Assembly: GCA_945860385.1 (NCBI GenBank)
Contig: CAMAQD010000003.1
Location: 62,001 to 126,000 of the forward strand
Reading direction: 5' to 3'
Source: Flavobacterium psychrophilum
Lineage (GTDB): Bacteria > Bacteroidota > Bacteroidia > Flavobacteriales > Flavobacteriaceae
Length of the DNA stretch: 64,000 nt
The notes below the pieces were generated by a model, which ran no database searches, had not been told where the DNA came from, and saw only the letters and a list, made by a program, of their open reading frames with translations. Each line of letters opens with the position of its first letter. Position 1 is the first letter of the stretch. This document shows, piece by piece, positions 1 to 8,800 of this stretch. Made by a program: the position numbers and the translations under genes.

Positions 1-2
1 TA

Positions 3-404
3 GAAGATACCACAGAAGCTGCCAAATTAGAAGTGCTGGGTTTATTGAAACAAACAGTTCGTCCGGAATTTATCAATCGTATTGACGAAATTGTGATGTT
101 TACACCTTTGACCAATGCCAATATCGCTCAAATCGTAGGCTTGCAACTGAAAAGTGTCAAAAAAATGTTGGCGCTCCAAGGCATTACTTTAGATGCTACA
201 TCAGAAGCGATTGACTATCTTTCTGAGAAAGGCTACGATCCGCAATTTGGTGCCCGACCAGTAAAAAGGGTGATTCAAAGAGACGTACTCAACCAATTAT
301 CGAAAGAAATTCTCTCAGGAACCATAACTACCGACAGCATCGTTTTGATTGATGCTTTTGATGGGAAGTTAGTATTTAGGAATCAGAGTGAGTTGGCATA
401 TTAA
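3..404 (+). CDS. clpB: ATP-dependent chaperone ClpB, C-terminal part (5' end outside window)
   Basis: The last 133 codons of a Clp/Hsp100 AAA+ disaggregase; the reading frame is open from base 3, so the gene begins before the window. The visible part covers the end of the second AAA+ module and the D2 small domain. The stretch VRPEFINRIDEIVMFTPL contains the sensor/arginine-finger region typical of ClpB, and the motif FGARPVKRVIQ is the conserved sensor-2 GAR(P) segment. ClpB works in the cytoplasm with DnaK to solubilise aggregated proteins. ClpA or ClpC are alternatives, but the short tail after the D2 small domain and the spacing fit ClpB best. An intrinsic terminator follows about 100 bases downstream. 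Confidence 0.88.
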   Translation, partial: EDTTEAAKLEVLGLLKQTVRPEFINRIDEIVMFTPLTNANIAQIVGLQLKSVKKMLALQGITLDATSEAIDYLSEKGYDPQFGARPVKRVIQRDVLNQLSKEILSGTITTDSIVLIDAFDGKLVFRNQSELAY

Positions 405-406
405 TT

Positions 407-495
407 GTCATTGCGAGGAACGGGCGCCATCGCATTAAAAAGGACAAACAAGTTGAGCAACTTAGTGGGATTGCCGCGCTATCGCTCGCAATGAC
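407..495. repeat. REP-like palindromic intergenic element
   Basis: The segment begins with gtcattgcgagg and ends with ctcgcaatgac, giving an inverted repeat of about 11 bases that encloses about 65 bases of more GC-rich DNA. Similar gtcattgcgaggaacg elements are common between genes in Bacteroidetes (from memory, not searched). It lies immediately after the clpB stop codon, where such elements may stabilise the 3' end of the mRNA. Confidence 0.5.
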
Positions 496-500
496 ACAGA

Positions 501-532
501 AAAGCACCATTCGACAGATTGGTGCTTTTTTT
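501..532 (+). terminator. Rho-independent terminator after clpB
   Basis: A 9-bp stem (aaagcacca pairing with tggtgcttt) with a 10-base loop is followed by a run of T residues. Its orientation matches termination of the clpB transcript. Confidence 0.75.
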
Positions 533-556
533 ATAAATAAGAAGATTTTACTACTA

Positions 557-2764
557 TTACTTTGCACCTGGCGGACAATGTAATTTTAAATAGTTTGTAA
601 ATAATGTGGACAAGTGCTCTGACGTTCCTACTCCTTCATCAATGCTATGAGATCGATTCGGGTAAGGCATAATTTGAAATTGTTTGTTGTATTTAACCAA
701 CTCATTTATTAACATTTCTGCATTTTGATAATGAACATTGTCATCCCCAGTTCCATGAATATATAATAAATTACCTTTTAAATTTTTTGCATAAGTGATT
801 GGTGATCCGTTTATAAAATCATCTTTATTTTCTTGCGGTAACCCCATAAAACGTTCTTGATAAATATTATCATAGGTTAGTTGGTTTCCAACTGCGGCGA
901 TTGCTATTCCGGTTTTGTAGATTTCGGGATATTGAAATAATAAATTTAACGTAGCAGTACCGCCACCGCTCCAACCCCAAACCGCAACTCTTTCTGGGTC
1001 AACAAAATTCCATTTCAATATTTCAGTAGCAGCCATAGCTTGATCTTGAATATTAATTCTTCCAATTTTTCTATAAATTGATTTTCTCCATTCTCGTCCT
1101 TTTTGAGCAGGAGTACCTCGATTGTCTAATGAAATATAGATATATCCATCATCGGCCATATCACCATTGTATAAATAATTCTGACTTGAACCATAAGAAT
1201 CCGTTACAGTAGTTGCGGCGGGTTCCGTATAAACATAAAAAACTACAGGATATTTTTTTGTAGCATCAAAATTCTTTGGTTTTACCATCCAACCGTCCAT
1301 CTCAACTCCGTCTTTTGTAGTAATTTTAAAAAATTCTGTTGTTGGTTTTTCTTGTAACTGGCTTAGTTTTGAAGTTATACTTGTTCTTTCATTTATTGGT
1401 TTTTGATTTTCTACATATATCATTTCACTTGATGGTTTTGTAAAATGGTTGGAGAAACTGTGAGAAGCATATTTCCCATTGGTTGAAAAATTATAATCGT
1501 GTGTTCCTTTTAAACTGGGAGAACTTACTAATTCAAGTTTGTCTGAGCCCTCCAATTTGGTTCGATACAAATATTTTTGAGTAGCATTATCTGGAGAGGC
1601 CAAAAAGTAAACATAACCATTTTCACTATCGGTATGTTTAACATCTATGACATCAAAATTACCTTTGGTTACCAATTTTTCTGATTTACCATCCAGTGAA
1701 ATTGTATATAAATGTCTCCAACCGTCTTTTTCTGAAGCCCAAAGAATACTTTTGTTGTTATTGGTCCAAGTAAAATTATTCGTATAGTAAATATCATAAG
1801 GATTACCTATAACAAAAACGTCAATCCATGCTGCATCGCTTTCTTTATTGATTAATTTCGCATTCCCATTTGCAGCTTCTGCAACATAAAGAGTACTTTG
1901 ATTTTGTTTGCGATTCAATTGTTGAAGCAACAAATTGTTGGTATTTGGAATAAAATCCATTCTGACAATATAATTTTGATTAGCCACTCCCGGAACATTT
2001 ATCCAAGTGGTTTTTGCGTCAATTATGGTAACCACTCCCACTTTACAAATGGAGGGATCTTCTCCAACTTTTGGATATTCTATAGGAATCACTCTTGGGT
2101 ATATAGATTCTGTATTGTTTATCATTGTAAACTTTTTGATGTTGCTGGCGTCTATTTGCCAATAAGCAATTGATTCGCTGTCAGGACTCCATCTAAAACC
2201 GTCTCTACAGTAGAACTCTTCTTCGTAAGCCCAATCAAAAGTTCCGTTAATCATCGTAACAGAACCATCGGTTGTCAAAGCCTTTATTTTCGAAGTTGCT
2301 AATTCTTCAACATAAATATTTTGATTGCTTACATAAGCTACTGTTTTGTTATCAGGCGAAAACTTTGCAAACATCATAGAAGATTCAGCTAAGCCTTTAC
2401 CTAATTGAGTAAGAGTCCCTTTACTTAAATCTAAAACCCAATAATCGCCTTTTGTATTTAAACGCCAAACTTTAATAGTATTGGCAAATAGTAAAACTTT
2501 CTGTTGATCATTTGAAAAAGAAAAATGACTTATTTCTAATGGAGTTGTAGCACCTCGAGGAGTTAGTTGCTTGGAACTAACCAATACTTTCGATGAATTT
2601 TCAGGTAAACTATATTGTTTGATTTCATTTTTTTCTATTCTATAATAAGAATTTCCATCGCTCGACCAATTTTGAGAATATGAATTTAATGAAATTAAGA
2701 ATAAAAAAATTAAGAAGATTTTGAATTTTGATTGTATTATGAAACTAATTTTATTCTGATTCAT
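557..2764 (-). CDS. Secreted dipeptidyl peptidase IV family (S9B) serine peptidase
   Basis: A 735-residue protein with an N-terminal signal peptide (hydrophobic core LIFLFLISLNSYSQ, residues about 17-31). Residues about 40-500 form the DPP-IV beta-propeller; the motif YEEEFYCRDGFRWSPD carries the paired glutamates that bind the substrate N-terminus in DPP-IV. The C-terminal alpha/beta-hydrolase domain shows nucleophile Ser599 in GWSGGG, an aspartate in GTGDDNVH near 674 and His706 in RSHSI, a complete triad. The family releases X-Pro or X-Ala dipeptides in the periplasm or at the cell surface. The gene appears monocistronic. The start at 2764 is supported by the signal peptide. S9 prolyl tripeptidyl peptidase is a close alternative. 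Confidence 0.88.
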   Translation of the reverse strand: MNQNKISFIIQSKFKIFLIFLFLISLNSYSQNWSSDGNSYYRIEKNEIKQYSLPENSSKVLVSSKQLTPRGATTPLEISHFSFSNDQQKVLLFANTIKVWRLNTKGDYWVLDLSKGTLTQLGKGLAESSMMFAKFSPDNKTVAYVSNQNIYVEELATSKIKALTTDGSVTMINGTFDWAYEEEFYCRDGFRWSPDSESIAYWQIDASNIKKFTMINNTESIYPRVIPIEYPKVGEDPSICKVGVVTIIDAKTTWINVPGVANQNYIVRMDFIPNTNNLLLQQLNRKQNQSTLYVAEAANGNAKLINKESDAAWIDVFVIGNPYDIYYTNNFTWTNNNKSILWASEKDGWRHLYTISLDGKSEKLVTKGNFDVIDVKHTDSENGYVYFLASPDNATQKYLYRTKLEGSDKLELVSSPSLKGTHDYNFSTNGKYASHSFSNHFTKPSSEMIYVENQKPINERTSITSKLSQLQEKPTTEFFKITTKDGVEMDGWMVKPKNFDATKKYPVVFYVYTEPAATTVTDSYGSSQNYLYNGDMADDGYIYISLDNRGTPAQKGREWRKSIYRKIGRINIQDQAMAATEILKWNFVDPERVAVWGWSGGGTATLNLLFQYPEIYKTGIAIAAVGNQLTYDNIYQERFMGLPQENKDDFINGSPITYAKNLKGNLLYIHGTGDDNVHYQNAEMLINELVKYNKQFQIMPYPNRSHSIDEGVGTSEHLSTLFTNYLKLHCPPGAK

Positions 2765-3217
2765 ATAGTTGATTATTTTATTTGTTACTAATTTAAAATT
2801 AGGATATTATGAATGTAAATATAAGTTAAACTTTAAAAAAGAGATTTATTAAGTGCTAAAAAAATTTATTAAGTTTTGAGAAACCATGCTTCAGCACGAA
2901 TCCTTTCTTGTGATTTCTTGCTCAAGTCTTCGAAGTGTTCTACAAAAGCACTGGTGCTAGGCGAAGCCTCCCGACTTCGACTCCACTGCAGCAAGCTAAT
3001 AAACTTTCCAAACTTTTTTTGGACCTTTTCAAAAACTACGAATGCAGATTCCAATAGCCGTTAAAATCACAAATCGAGAATAGGCTCAGCAAAATGATTT
3101 TCTATTCATTATTCTAAATTAGTATGTAAATAATATAACTTTTAAAAATAGTTATACAACAAAATTAGTCTGTTACTATTTGACCTTTGCACCTAACAAT
3201 TATAATAATAAAATTTT
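2765..3217. other. Intergenic region with an unexplained ~190-bp segment
   Basis: This 453-base spacer separates the divergent S9 peptidase and OmpA genes and should hold both promoters. I see no clear TAnnTTTG box at standard spacing. Bases about 2876-3064 are visibly richer in GC than the flanks and stay open in opposite reading frames. The minus-strand reading contains SREASPSTSAFVEHFEDL, which resembles short conserved fragments I associate with repeated intergenic DNA in flavobacteria, but I cannot name a family. It may be a decayed repeat or an insertion remnant. Confidence 0.4.
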
Positions 3218-4690
3218 ATGAAAAAATTACTATTTCTGTGTGTAGCTATCGCTTTTACCTTTACTTCAAGGGCACAAACAGAAGATAAAAAATGGAATAT
3301 TGGATTACATGGAGGTGTTACACAATATAGTGGCGACTTAGGCCGCGATTGGTACAAAACCGATAATTCAATGTATGGTTTTGGTGGTTTATCAGTTTCT
3401 AGATATTTAGGGAAATTATTTGACGTCAACTTATTATTGTCAAAAGGAACCATGGGTTATAATAATGGTACGACACCAGGTTTTAAATCTGATTTTAATG
3501 CAGCCTCTATTAATTTACGTTTCAATATTGTAGCTCCAGAATATATCATAAGACCTTATGTATTTGCTGGCGTTGGTGCTATTCTATTTGATAACCAACT
3601 TAATTTTCATCAAGAAAAGTATGATTTTATGCTGCCATCAACAGGTGCTGGTATTAATATCAGACTTACACCAGTTGTAATGCTGAATCTGCAGGAAACA
3701 TTTTTGTTCTCTAACCACGATGGCCGCGATGGTATTGACAATGCTGGTGGTAAAATGGATAAAAAAGATTCTTATGTAACTCACATGGTGGGGTTGACTT
3801 TCAATATGGGTAATTCTGTTGATACCGATCAAGATGGTGTTTCAGACAAAAAGGATACTTGCCCAGGGACACCTGCAGGAGTTGTTGTTGACAAAATGGG
3901 TTGTCCATTAGACAAAGATGCCGATGGAGTTCCAGACTATTTGGACAATTGTCCAGACATTGCAGGTTCAAAAATGCTAAATGGTTGTCCAGATAGAGAT
4001 AATGATGGAGTTGAAGATTCAAAAGACCAATGTCCAGACCAAGCAGGAACGGTGACACTTAATGGTTGTCCTGATGCCGACATGGATGGTGTAGCTGATA
4101 AAGATGATCAATGTGCTAATACCAAATTAGGAACTAAAGTGGATGCTAAAGGTTGTCCAATGGATAGCGATAACGATGGTGTAACAGATGATATCGATCG
4201 TTGCCCAAATATGGCTGGAGTTGTTGCACTAAAAGGTTGTCCTGATGCGGACGGAGATGGTGTAGCGGATATGGATGATAAATGTCCAAACGCTAAAGGT
4301 ACAGCTGCAAACAATGGTTGTCCTGAAATTACTAAAGCCGATATTGTAAAAATAACCTATATCGGAAGCAAACTTTTCTTCGAAAATAATTCAGACAAAT
4401 TAAAAGTAGCTTCACTTTCGCAATTGGATGCACTTATCCTGATTTTAAACAAATATCCAGGAGCTAAATTATCCATTGAAGGACATACAGACAGCGTGGG
4501 TAAAGATGATTTTAATATGACTTTATCTCAAAAACGTTCGAATTCTGTAAAACAGTATTTAATGAGTAAAGGAATAGAAGAGTACAGATTGGTTGCTGTT
4601 GGATTTGGAGAAACCAAACCTGTTGCAACTAATAATACTACACTGGGTAAAGCTAAAAACCGTAGAGTAGAATTGAAAACAAATTATTAA
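3218..4690 (+). CDS. OmpA-family outer membrane protein with thrombospondin type 3 repeats
   Basis: A 490-residue protein with a signal peptide (residues 1-19, cleavage after SRAQ). Residues about 25-190 resemble a small OmpA-type beta-barrel. Residues about 195-370 are a series of calcium-binding TSP3 repeats of the form DxDxDGVxDxxDxCP, with cysteines at regular spacing. The C-terminal 110 residues are an OmpA peptidoglycan-binding domain with the hallmark IEGHTDSVGKDDFN and the end motif KNRRVEL. Such proteins tether the outer membrane to peptidoglycan and are often abundant in flavobacteria. The gene stands alone and is followed by a terminator. Confidence 0.92.
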   Translation: MKKLLFLCVAIAFTFTSRAQTEDKKWNIGLHGGVTQYSGDLGRDWYKTDNSMYGFGGLSVSRYLGKLFDVNLLLSKGTMGYNNGTTPGFKSDFNAASINLRFNIVAPEYIIRPYVFAGVGAILFDNQLNFHQEKYDFMLPSTGAGINIRLTPVVMLNLQETFLFSNHDGRDGIDNAGGKMDKKDSYVTHMVGLTFNMGNSVDTDQDGVSDKKDTCPGTPAGVVVDKMGCPLDKDADGVPDYLDNCPDIAGSKMLNGCPDRDNDGVEDSKDQCPDQAGTVTLNGCPDADMDGVADKDDQCANTKLGTKVDAKGCPMDSDNDGVTDDIDRCPNMAGVVALKGCPDADGDGVADMDDKCPNAKGTAANNGCPEITKADIVKITYIGSKLFFENNSDKLKVASLSQLDALILILNKYPGAKLSIEGHTDSVGKDDFNMTLSQKRSNSVKQYLMSKGIEEYRLVAVGFGETKPVATNNTTLGKAKNRRVELKTNY

Positions 4691-4715
4691 ATAGTTGTTA
4701 GTACATTGTACTAAG

Positions 4716-4750
4716 AGTGGTTGTCAAGAAATTGGCAACCACTTTTTTTT
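4716..4750 (+). terminator. Rho-independent terminator after the OmpA gene
   Basis: An 8-bp stem (agtggttg pairing with caaccact) with a 12-base loop is followed by at least eight T residues, 25 bases after the stop codon. Confidence 0.8.
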
Positions 4751-5052
4751 TGACTTTTTGCTATATTATAAAAACCAATTTTTTAAGGAATTTTAAAAAT
4801 TTTGTGTATCCAAGTTCTTGTGTTTCGTCAGATATATGCAGCATCTCGACTCATAACTATTTTCATTTTTTGGAGCAAAAAAGACTCTTAATAAGATCTG
4901 CTTTTTTTGAAATATTCTTATTTTTCTATTAAAAATAGATTCAAAAATTTACTAAAATTTACTAAAAATGTAATATATTTGAAAGAAATTGATTAAAAAT
5001 TGCAAATTGAAAGTCTTAACAAAATAGAAAACAACTATCTAAAAAAAATAAT
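4751..5052. other. AT-rich intergenic region before the DoxX-like pair
   Basis: About 300 bases without a convincing gene. It contains a direct repeat (aaaatttact twice, about 4945-4965) and a TAnnTTTG box listed separately. Nothing else is recognised. Confidence 0.4.
4974..4981 (+). promoter_or_regulatory. Candidate -7 promoter box for the DoxX-like genes
   Basis: TATATTTG matches the Bacteroidetes sigma-A -7 consensus TAnnTTTG and lies 72 bases before the start codon at 5053. No matching TTG box is seen at -33, so support is partial. Confidence 0.35.
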
Positions 5053-5397
5053 ATGGCAAATTTCATTCTCCTAGCACAAATTATCGTCGCAGCATCCGTT
5101 TATTTCGTTTGGATATTTCGCTATTTTAATGTCATCAAAGAATTTCATCAATTTGGGTTGAGTGATTTGACTCGAAGTTTTATCGGTGCGACTAAAATAT
5201 CTTTAGCAGCATTATTACTTGTCGGTATTTGGTATCCTGTAATAATTCCTTCCGCTTCCGCACTTATGGGACTACTTATGATAGGTGCACAATATTTTCA
5301 TTTCAAAATTAAAAATCCATTCATTAAACACCTACCTTCATTAATTTTATTGCTTTTGTGTATCTTTTTAACAACAGTTACTTTAGGTCTACTATAA
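5053..5397 (+). CDS. DoxX-like small integral membrane protein
   Basis: A 114-residue protein made almost wholly of hydrophobic helices; I count about four transmembrane segments (residues about 5-22, 43-63, 66-84, 93-113). Length and pattern fit the DoxX/DoxD-like superfamily, whose biochemical role is poorly known. It is followed after only two bases by a second protein of the same type, so the pair is probably translated together and may form a heteromer. The family call rests on topology rather than on a signature motif. Confidence 0.6.
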   Translation: MANFILLAQIIVAASVYFVWIFRYFNVIKEFHQFGLSDLTRSFIGATKISLAALLLVGIWYPVIIPSASALMGLLMIGAQYFHFKIKNPFIKHLPSLILLLLCIFLTTVTLGLL

Positions 5398-5399
5398 TT

Positions 5400-5738
5400 A
5401 TGAATATACTTACTGTTTGTGTCTTAGCTTCTAGTTTTTCCTTTTTATTTTATGGAATTTCCTATTTCATTTCACCTCATATGAAAAGTGAATTCGAGCG
5501 CTTTAAATTAGAAAGATTAGGCCTTCTTGTTATCGTTTTAGAGATTGTAGGAGCTCTTGGTTTGCTAATAGGTCTATGGTATAAACCTCTTTTATTATTA
5601 TCCTCTGGAGGATTGGGATTGTTAATGTTACTTGGATTAGTCGTTAGAATAAAATTGAAAGACAGTCTCTGGATTTCATTGCCAGCACTGTTTTATATGG
5701 CTTTAAATGCTTATATATTTTACTTGGCACTGCACTAA
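5400..5738 (+). CDS. DoxX-like small integral membrane protein, second of a pair
   Basis: A 112-residue protein with four predicted transmembrane helices, related in layout to the preceding gene. I chose the ATG at 5400 rather than an upstream in-frame ATG at 5358, because 5400 lies two bases after the previous stop and gives a clean start directly in the first helix (MNILTVCVLASS). The charged loop HMKSEFERFKLERLG and glycine-rich third helix match DoxX-like proteins. Probable co-translation with its neighbour; function unknown. Confidence 0.62.
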   Translation: MNILTVCVLASSFSFLFYGISYFISPHMKSEFERFKLERLGLLVIVLEIVGALGLLIGLWYKPLLLLSSGGLGLLMLLGLVVRIKLKDSLWISLPALFYMALNAYIFYLALH

Positions 5739-5750
5739 AATTAAATACAA

Positions 5751-5788
5751 AAAATGGTGTAATTATTTTTTGATAATTACACCATTTT
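5751..5788. terminator. Bidirectional terminator between DoxX pair and GH81 gene
   Basis: A perfect 15-bp stem (aaaatggtgtaatta pairing with taattacaccatttt) with an 8-base loop sits between two convergent genes, flanked by A-rich DNA on the left and T-rich DNA on the right. It can end transcripts from both sides. Confidence 0.75.
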
Positions 5789-5847
5789 GAATTTTTAATC
5801 TTCATCTGTAAAATTAATTTACAGCGAAAATCTTTTTTTTTGAAAAA

Positions 5848-8800
5848 CTATTTTTTAATAATTTTTAAGTTTTGAATTCCAAAAGAGTTATTTATTTTTA
5901 AAAAATAAATTCCTGACTTAAAAGCACTCATGTCAATCTTGTGCGAACTCCGTACCATTTCTTCTATTAGCTTACGTCCCAGAATATCGGTCAAAGTAAT
6001 TTGGTTCTGATCGTCTAACAACTGCAACTGTACAAAATCTTCTGCCGGATTTGGGTAGCAAAATTGATTTAATTCGGATGCGGTTTCCACTCCCAATGAA
6101 CAAGTATTACCGACCACATAAGAAAGATATTTGGTCACAGCCAAACCTCCTGCAAAAGCAAATTTACAAGCATAGTTAATAGTAGAACCAATCGTTTGTC
6201 CAGTGATAGTTTTTGTAAAAATCTTTCCTGAAACTTTAGTCATCGGTGTTTCGCCAAAAGGAGATTGTTTCCACAGATAAGCTATAACATCAGCTTTATC
6301 ATCTAGCAACTCGAAAGTTACTGTAACATCATTACCGATTGTTTGGAAAGCATATTTGTATCCCACTGAAAACGATCCGTTCCCGGGTAGGGCTTCAGAA
6401 CCAGTACCTGCACATTCTGTGTTTGTATTTGCCGTTGTTGTGGCATTTAGAACTATTGGACTGTTAACTGCTACATTCCCTATTAAATCGCTTGCCGAAA
6501 CAGTAAACGTATAATTTGTGTTGGGAGAAAGTGCAGTTATCAAAAAAGATTTTTGAACTCCCGAAGCATTTGATGTTGAACTTGAATTTGTCCCATAAGC
6601 AACATTATACACTACGTTTCCAGAATTGTCAGTAGCATTCAACAACAATTCGATAGAAGAACCCGTAATAGCTCCAATACTGGCTGTAAAATTAGTTGGC
6701 GCTTGTGTATCGTTTGTGCTTCCGCAATTAGCACCTACCACATAGCTTACATATTTTGTAACAGCCAATCCGCCTGCAAAAGCAAATTTACAAGCATAAT
6801 TAATAGTAGATCCCATCGTTTGTCCAGTCAAAGTTGCAGTGAAAATCTTTCCTGCAACATTGGTCATTGCTGCTTCTCCAAAAGGGGATTGTTTCCACAA
6901 ATAAGCTATTGGATCAGCTTTATCGGTATCTAACAATTCGAATGTAACGAACACCGTCGTTCCTACAGTTTCAAATGTAGATTTGTATCCAATTGAGAAA
7001 GACCCTTGTTGAGCAACTTTGGATGTTTCGATGCACACCATTGCTGGTGCAATAGTAACATTCACAATTTGCGAGGCGCTCATGCCTCCGGTATCATCGA
7101 TAGCTTTCGCTGTTAAGTCATAAGTTCCAACGACTGGATTCCAAGTGGCAGCATATGGTGCAGTAGTATCAGTGCTTATTAATGTAGTTCCTTGATAGAA
7201 ATCTACTTGCTGAATTGTGCCGTCGAAATCACTAGCATTGGCAGTAATACTAACTGGTTTCCCTTCTGTAAATGTAGCATTATTTGCAGGTGTAATCAAC
7301 GAAACCGCAGGTAATGCATTGGCTGTACTAGTTACTAAAATCAATAATTCGTCACTATCGGTACGTAAATCAGCATTGGTTACAGTCAATTTTAAGCTGT
7401 AAATACCTTCGACTAAACCACTAATAGCTGAATTAGCAGATGCAGGATTAGAGAACTGTGCAACTGACGGTCCGTAATTTTGTGTCCAAGAATAGGTTAA
7501 CGCTTGGCCTCCTGACTCAGTACTTGCAGAACCGTCAATCGTGGTGGAAGTTGACGGCAATATCACTTTTATATTTGACCCTGCCACAGCAGTTGGATAA
7601 CTATAAGCTAAATCGCCAGTTCGGGCAAAAGTCATTTTAGCCAAGTTAAATTCGCCTGCTGAAAAAGCAACTCTCAATATATGTTCACCAGGTGTTAGTG
7701 GAATATTGGCTACAGTTTTGGCAGCCCAAATATTCCAAGATGTTGTAGAAGTTGAAGGAACTGTAATAGCAGTAGAAATGGCTTTTCCGTCCCATTCCAA
7801 ATTAAATGGACCTCCGCCAGCCGAATTGCCTGAGGCATAACGAAAATCGAATGAGTACAACCCCGATTGGGCCACATTAACAGTATATTCAAGCCATTCT
7901 CCAGAGGCGATGTGACCTACAGTAGCTCCTTCAGAAACATTACTTATTGCATCAACGGCTTCATCCATTCTAAAATCGCCCATGTTAGCGGTAGTTCCAT
8001 CCAAATAAGCAATATTTTGTCCTTTTCCACCTTCAAAAGTATCGAATTTCCCAGCTTCAATAACTCCCGGAATAGCCCAAGCTGTTCCACCGTATGGCAA
8101 TTGATTTCCGACTTGGACATCAACACTATTAGTAACATTTAATTTAACTGTATCTTCGTAAATTTTTGCATAAAAAGAATGCACTCCCAAGGTCAAATTT
8201 GAAGCATTCCAACTATAAGGAGCGGTTGTAACTATTCCTAACGAAGTGGTTCCATCCATAAACTCCACTTTGACTGGAGTACCGTTTGAAACAATAGCAT
8301 CAAGTTTTACACTTCCATTCACATATGCTTGCTGGAAAGAAGAAATCAATATTCCTGTAATTTTGGAATCTAAGCTTGTAACCATTTTCCGAGCAGGCAC
8401 ATCTATTTTATATCCTGTAGAAAAAGTAACTGTAATTGGTACACTTGAATAGTTTTGTGCCACATAATTAGTCTGACCATTTTGAGTGAATGCTGCTGCA
8501 GTAGAACAATTAGCTGTAATAGTTGAACTCACTCTTCCTAAAGCATTCATTGCATGCAACCAATGGTAGGTTTGAGCGTCGGAAATACCAAATTTTATTT
8601 CTCTGTTCGGATAGGAATTATACAATCCAATTGCTTTTGGAGGATCTATAAAAGCAAGGTATTCCCACATTATGTCGTGCCACAGATTTGGATTTACTTC
8701 ATTACTAAGGATTCCAGTATTGGCTTCAATTTCATTCCAAAGTTTGGTAACGTAAGCTGTATCTTGTCCTAAATATAGAGAACCACCTTGAATCGGATAC

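Noticed and set aside
3838..4330. Repeated DNA in the OmpA gene that could be mistaken for a tandem or CRISPR-like repeat
   Set aside because: The periodicity comes from thrombospondin type 3 repeats in the coding frame; there are no identical repeats with unique spacers.
4717..4932. Open frame of 71 codons after the OmpA gene
   Set aside because: It begins inside the terminator hairpin and runs through AT-rich DNA with no recognisable protein pattern.
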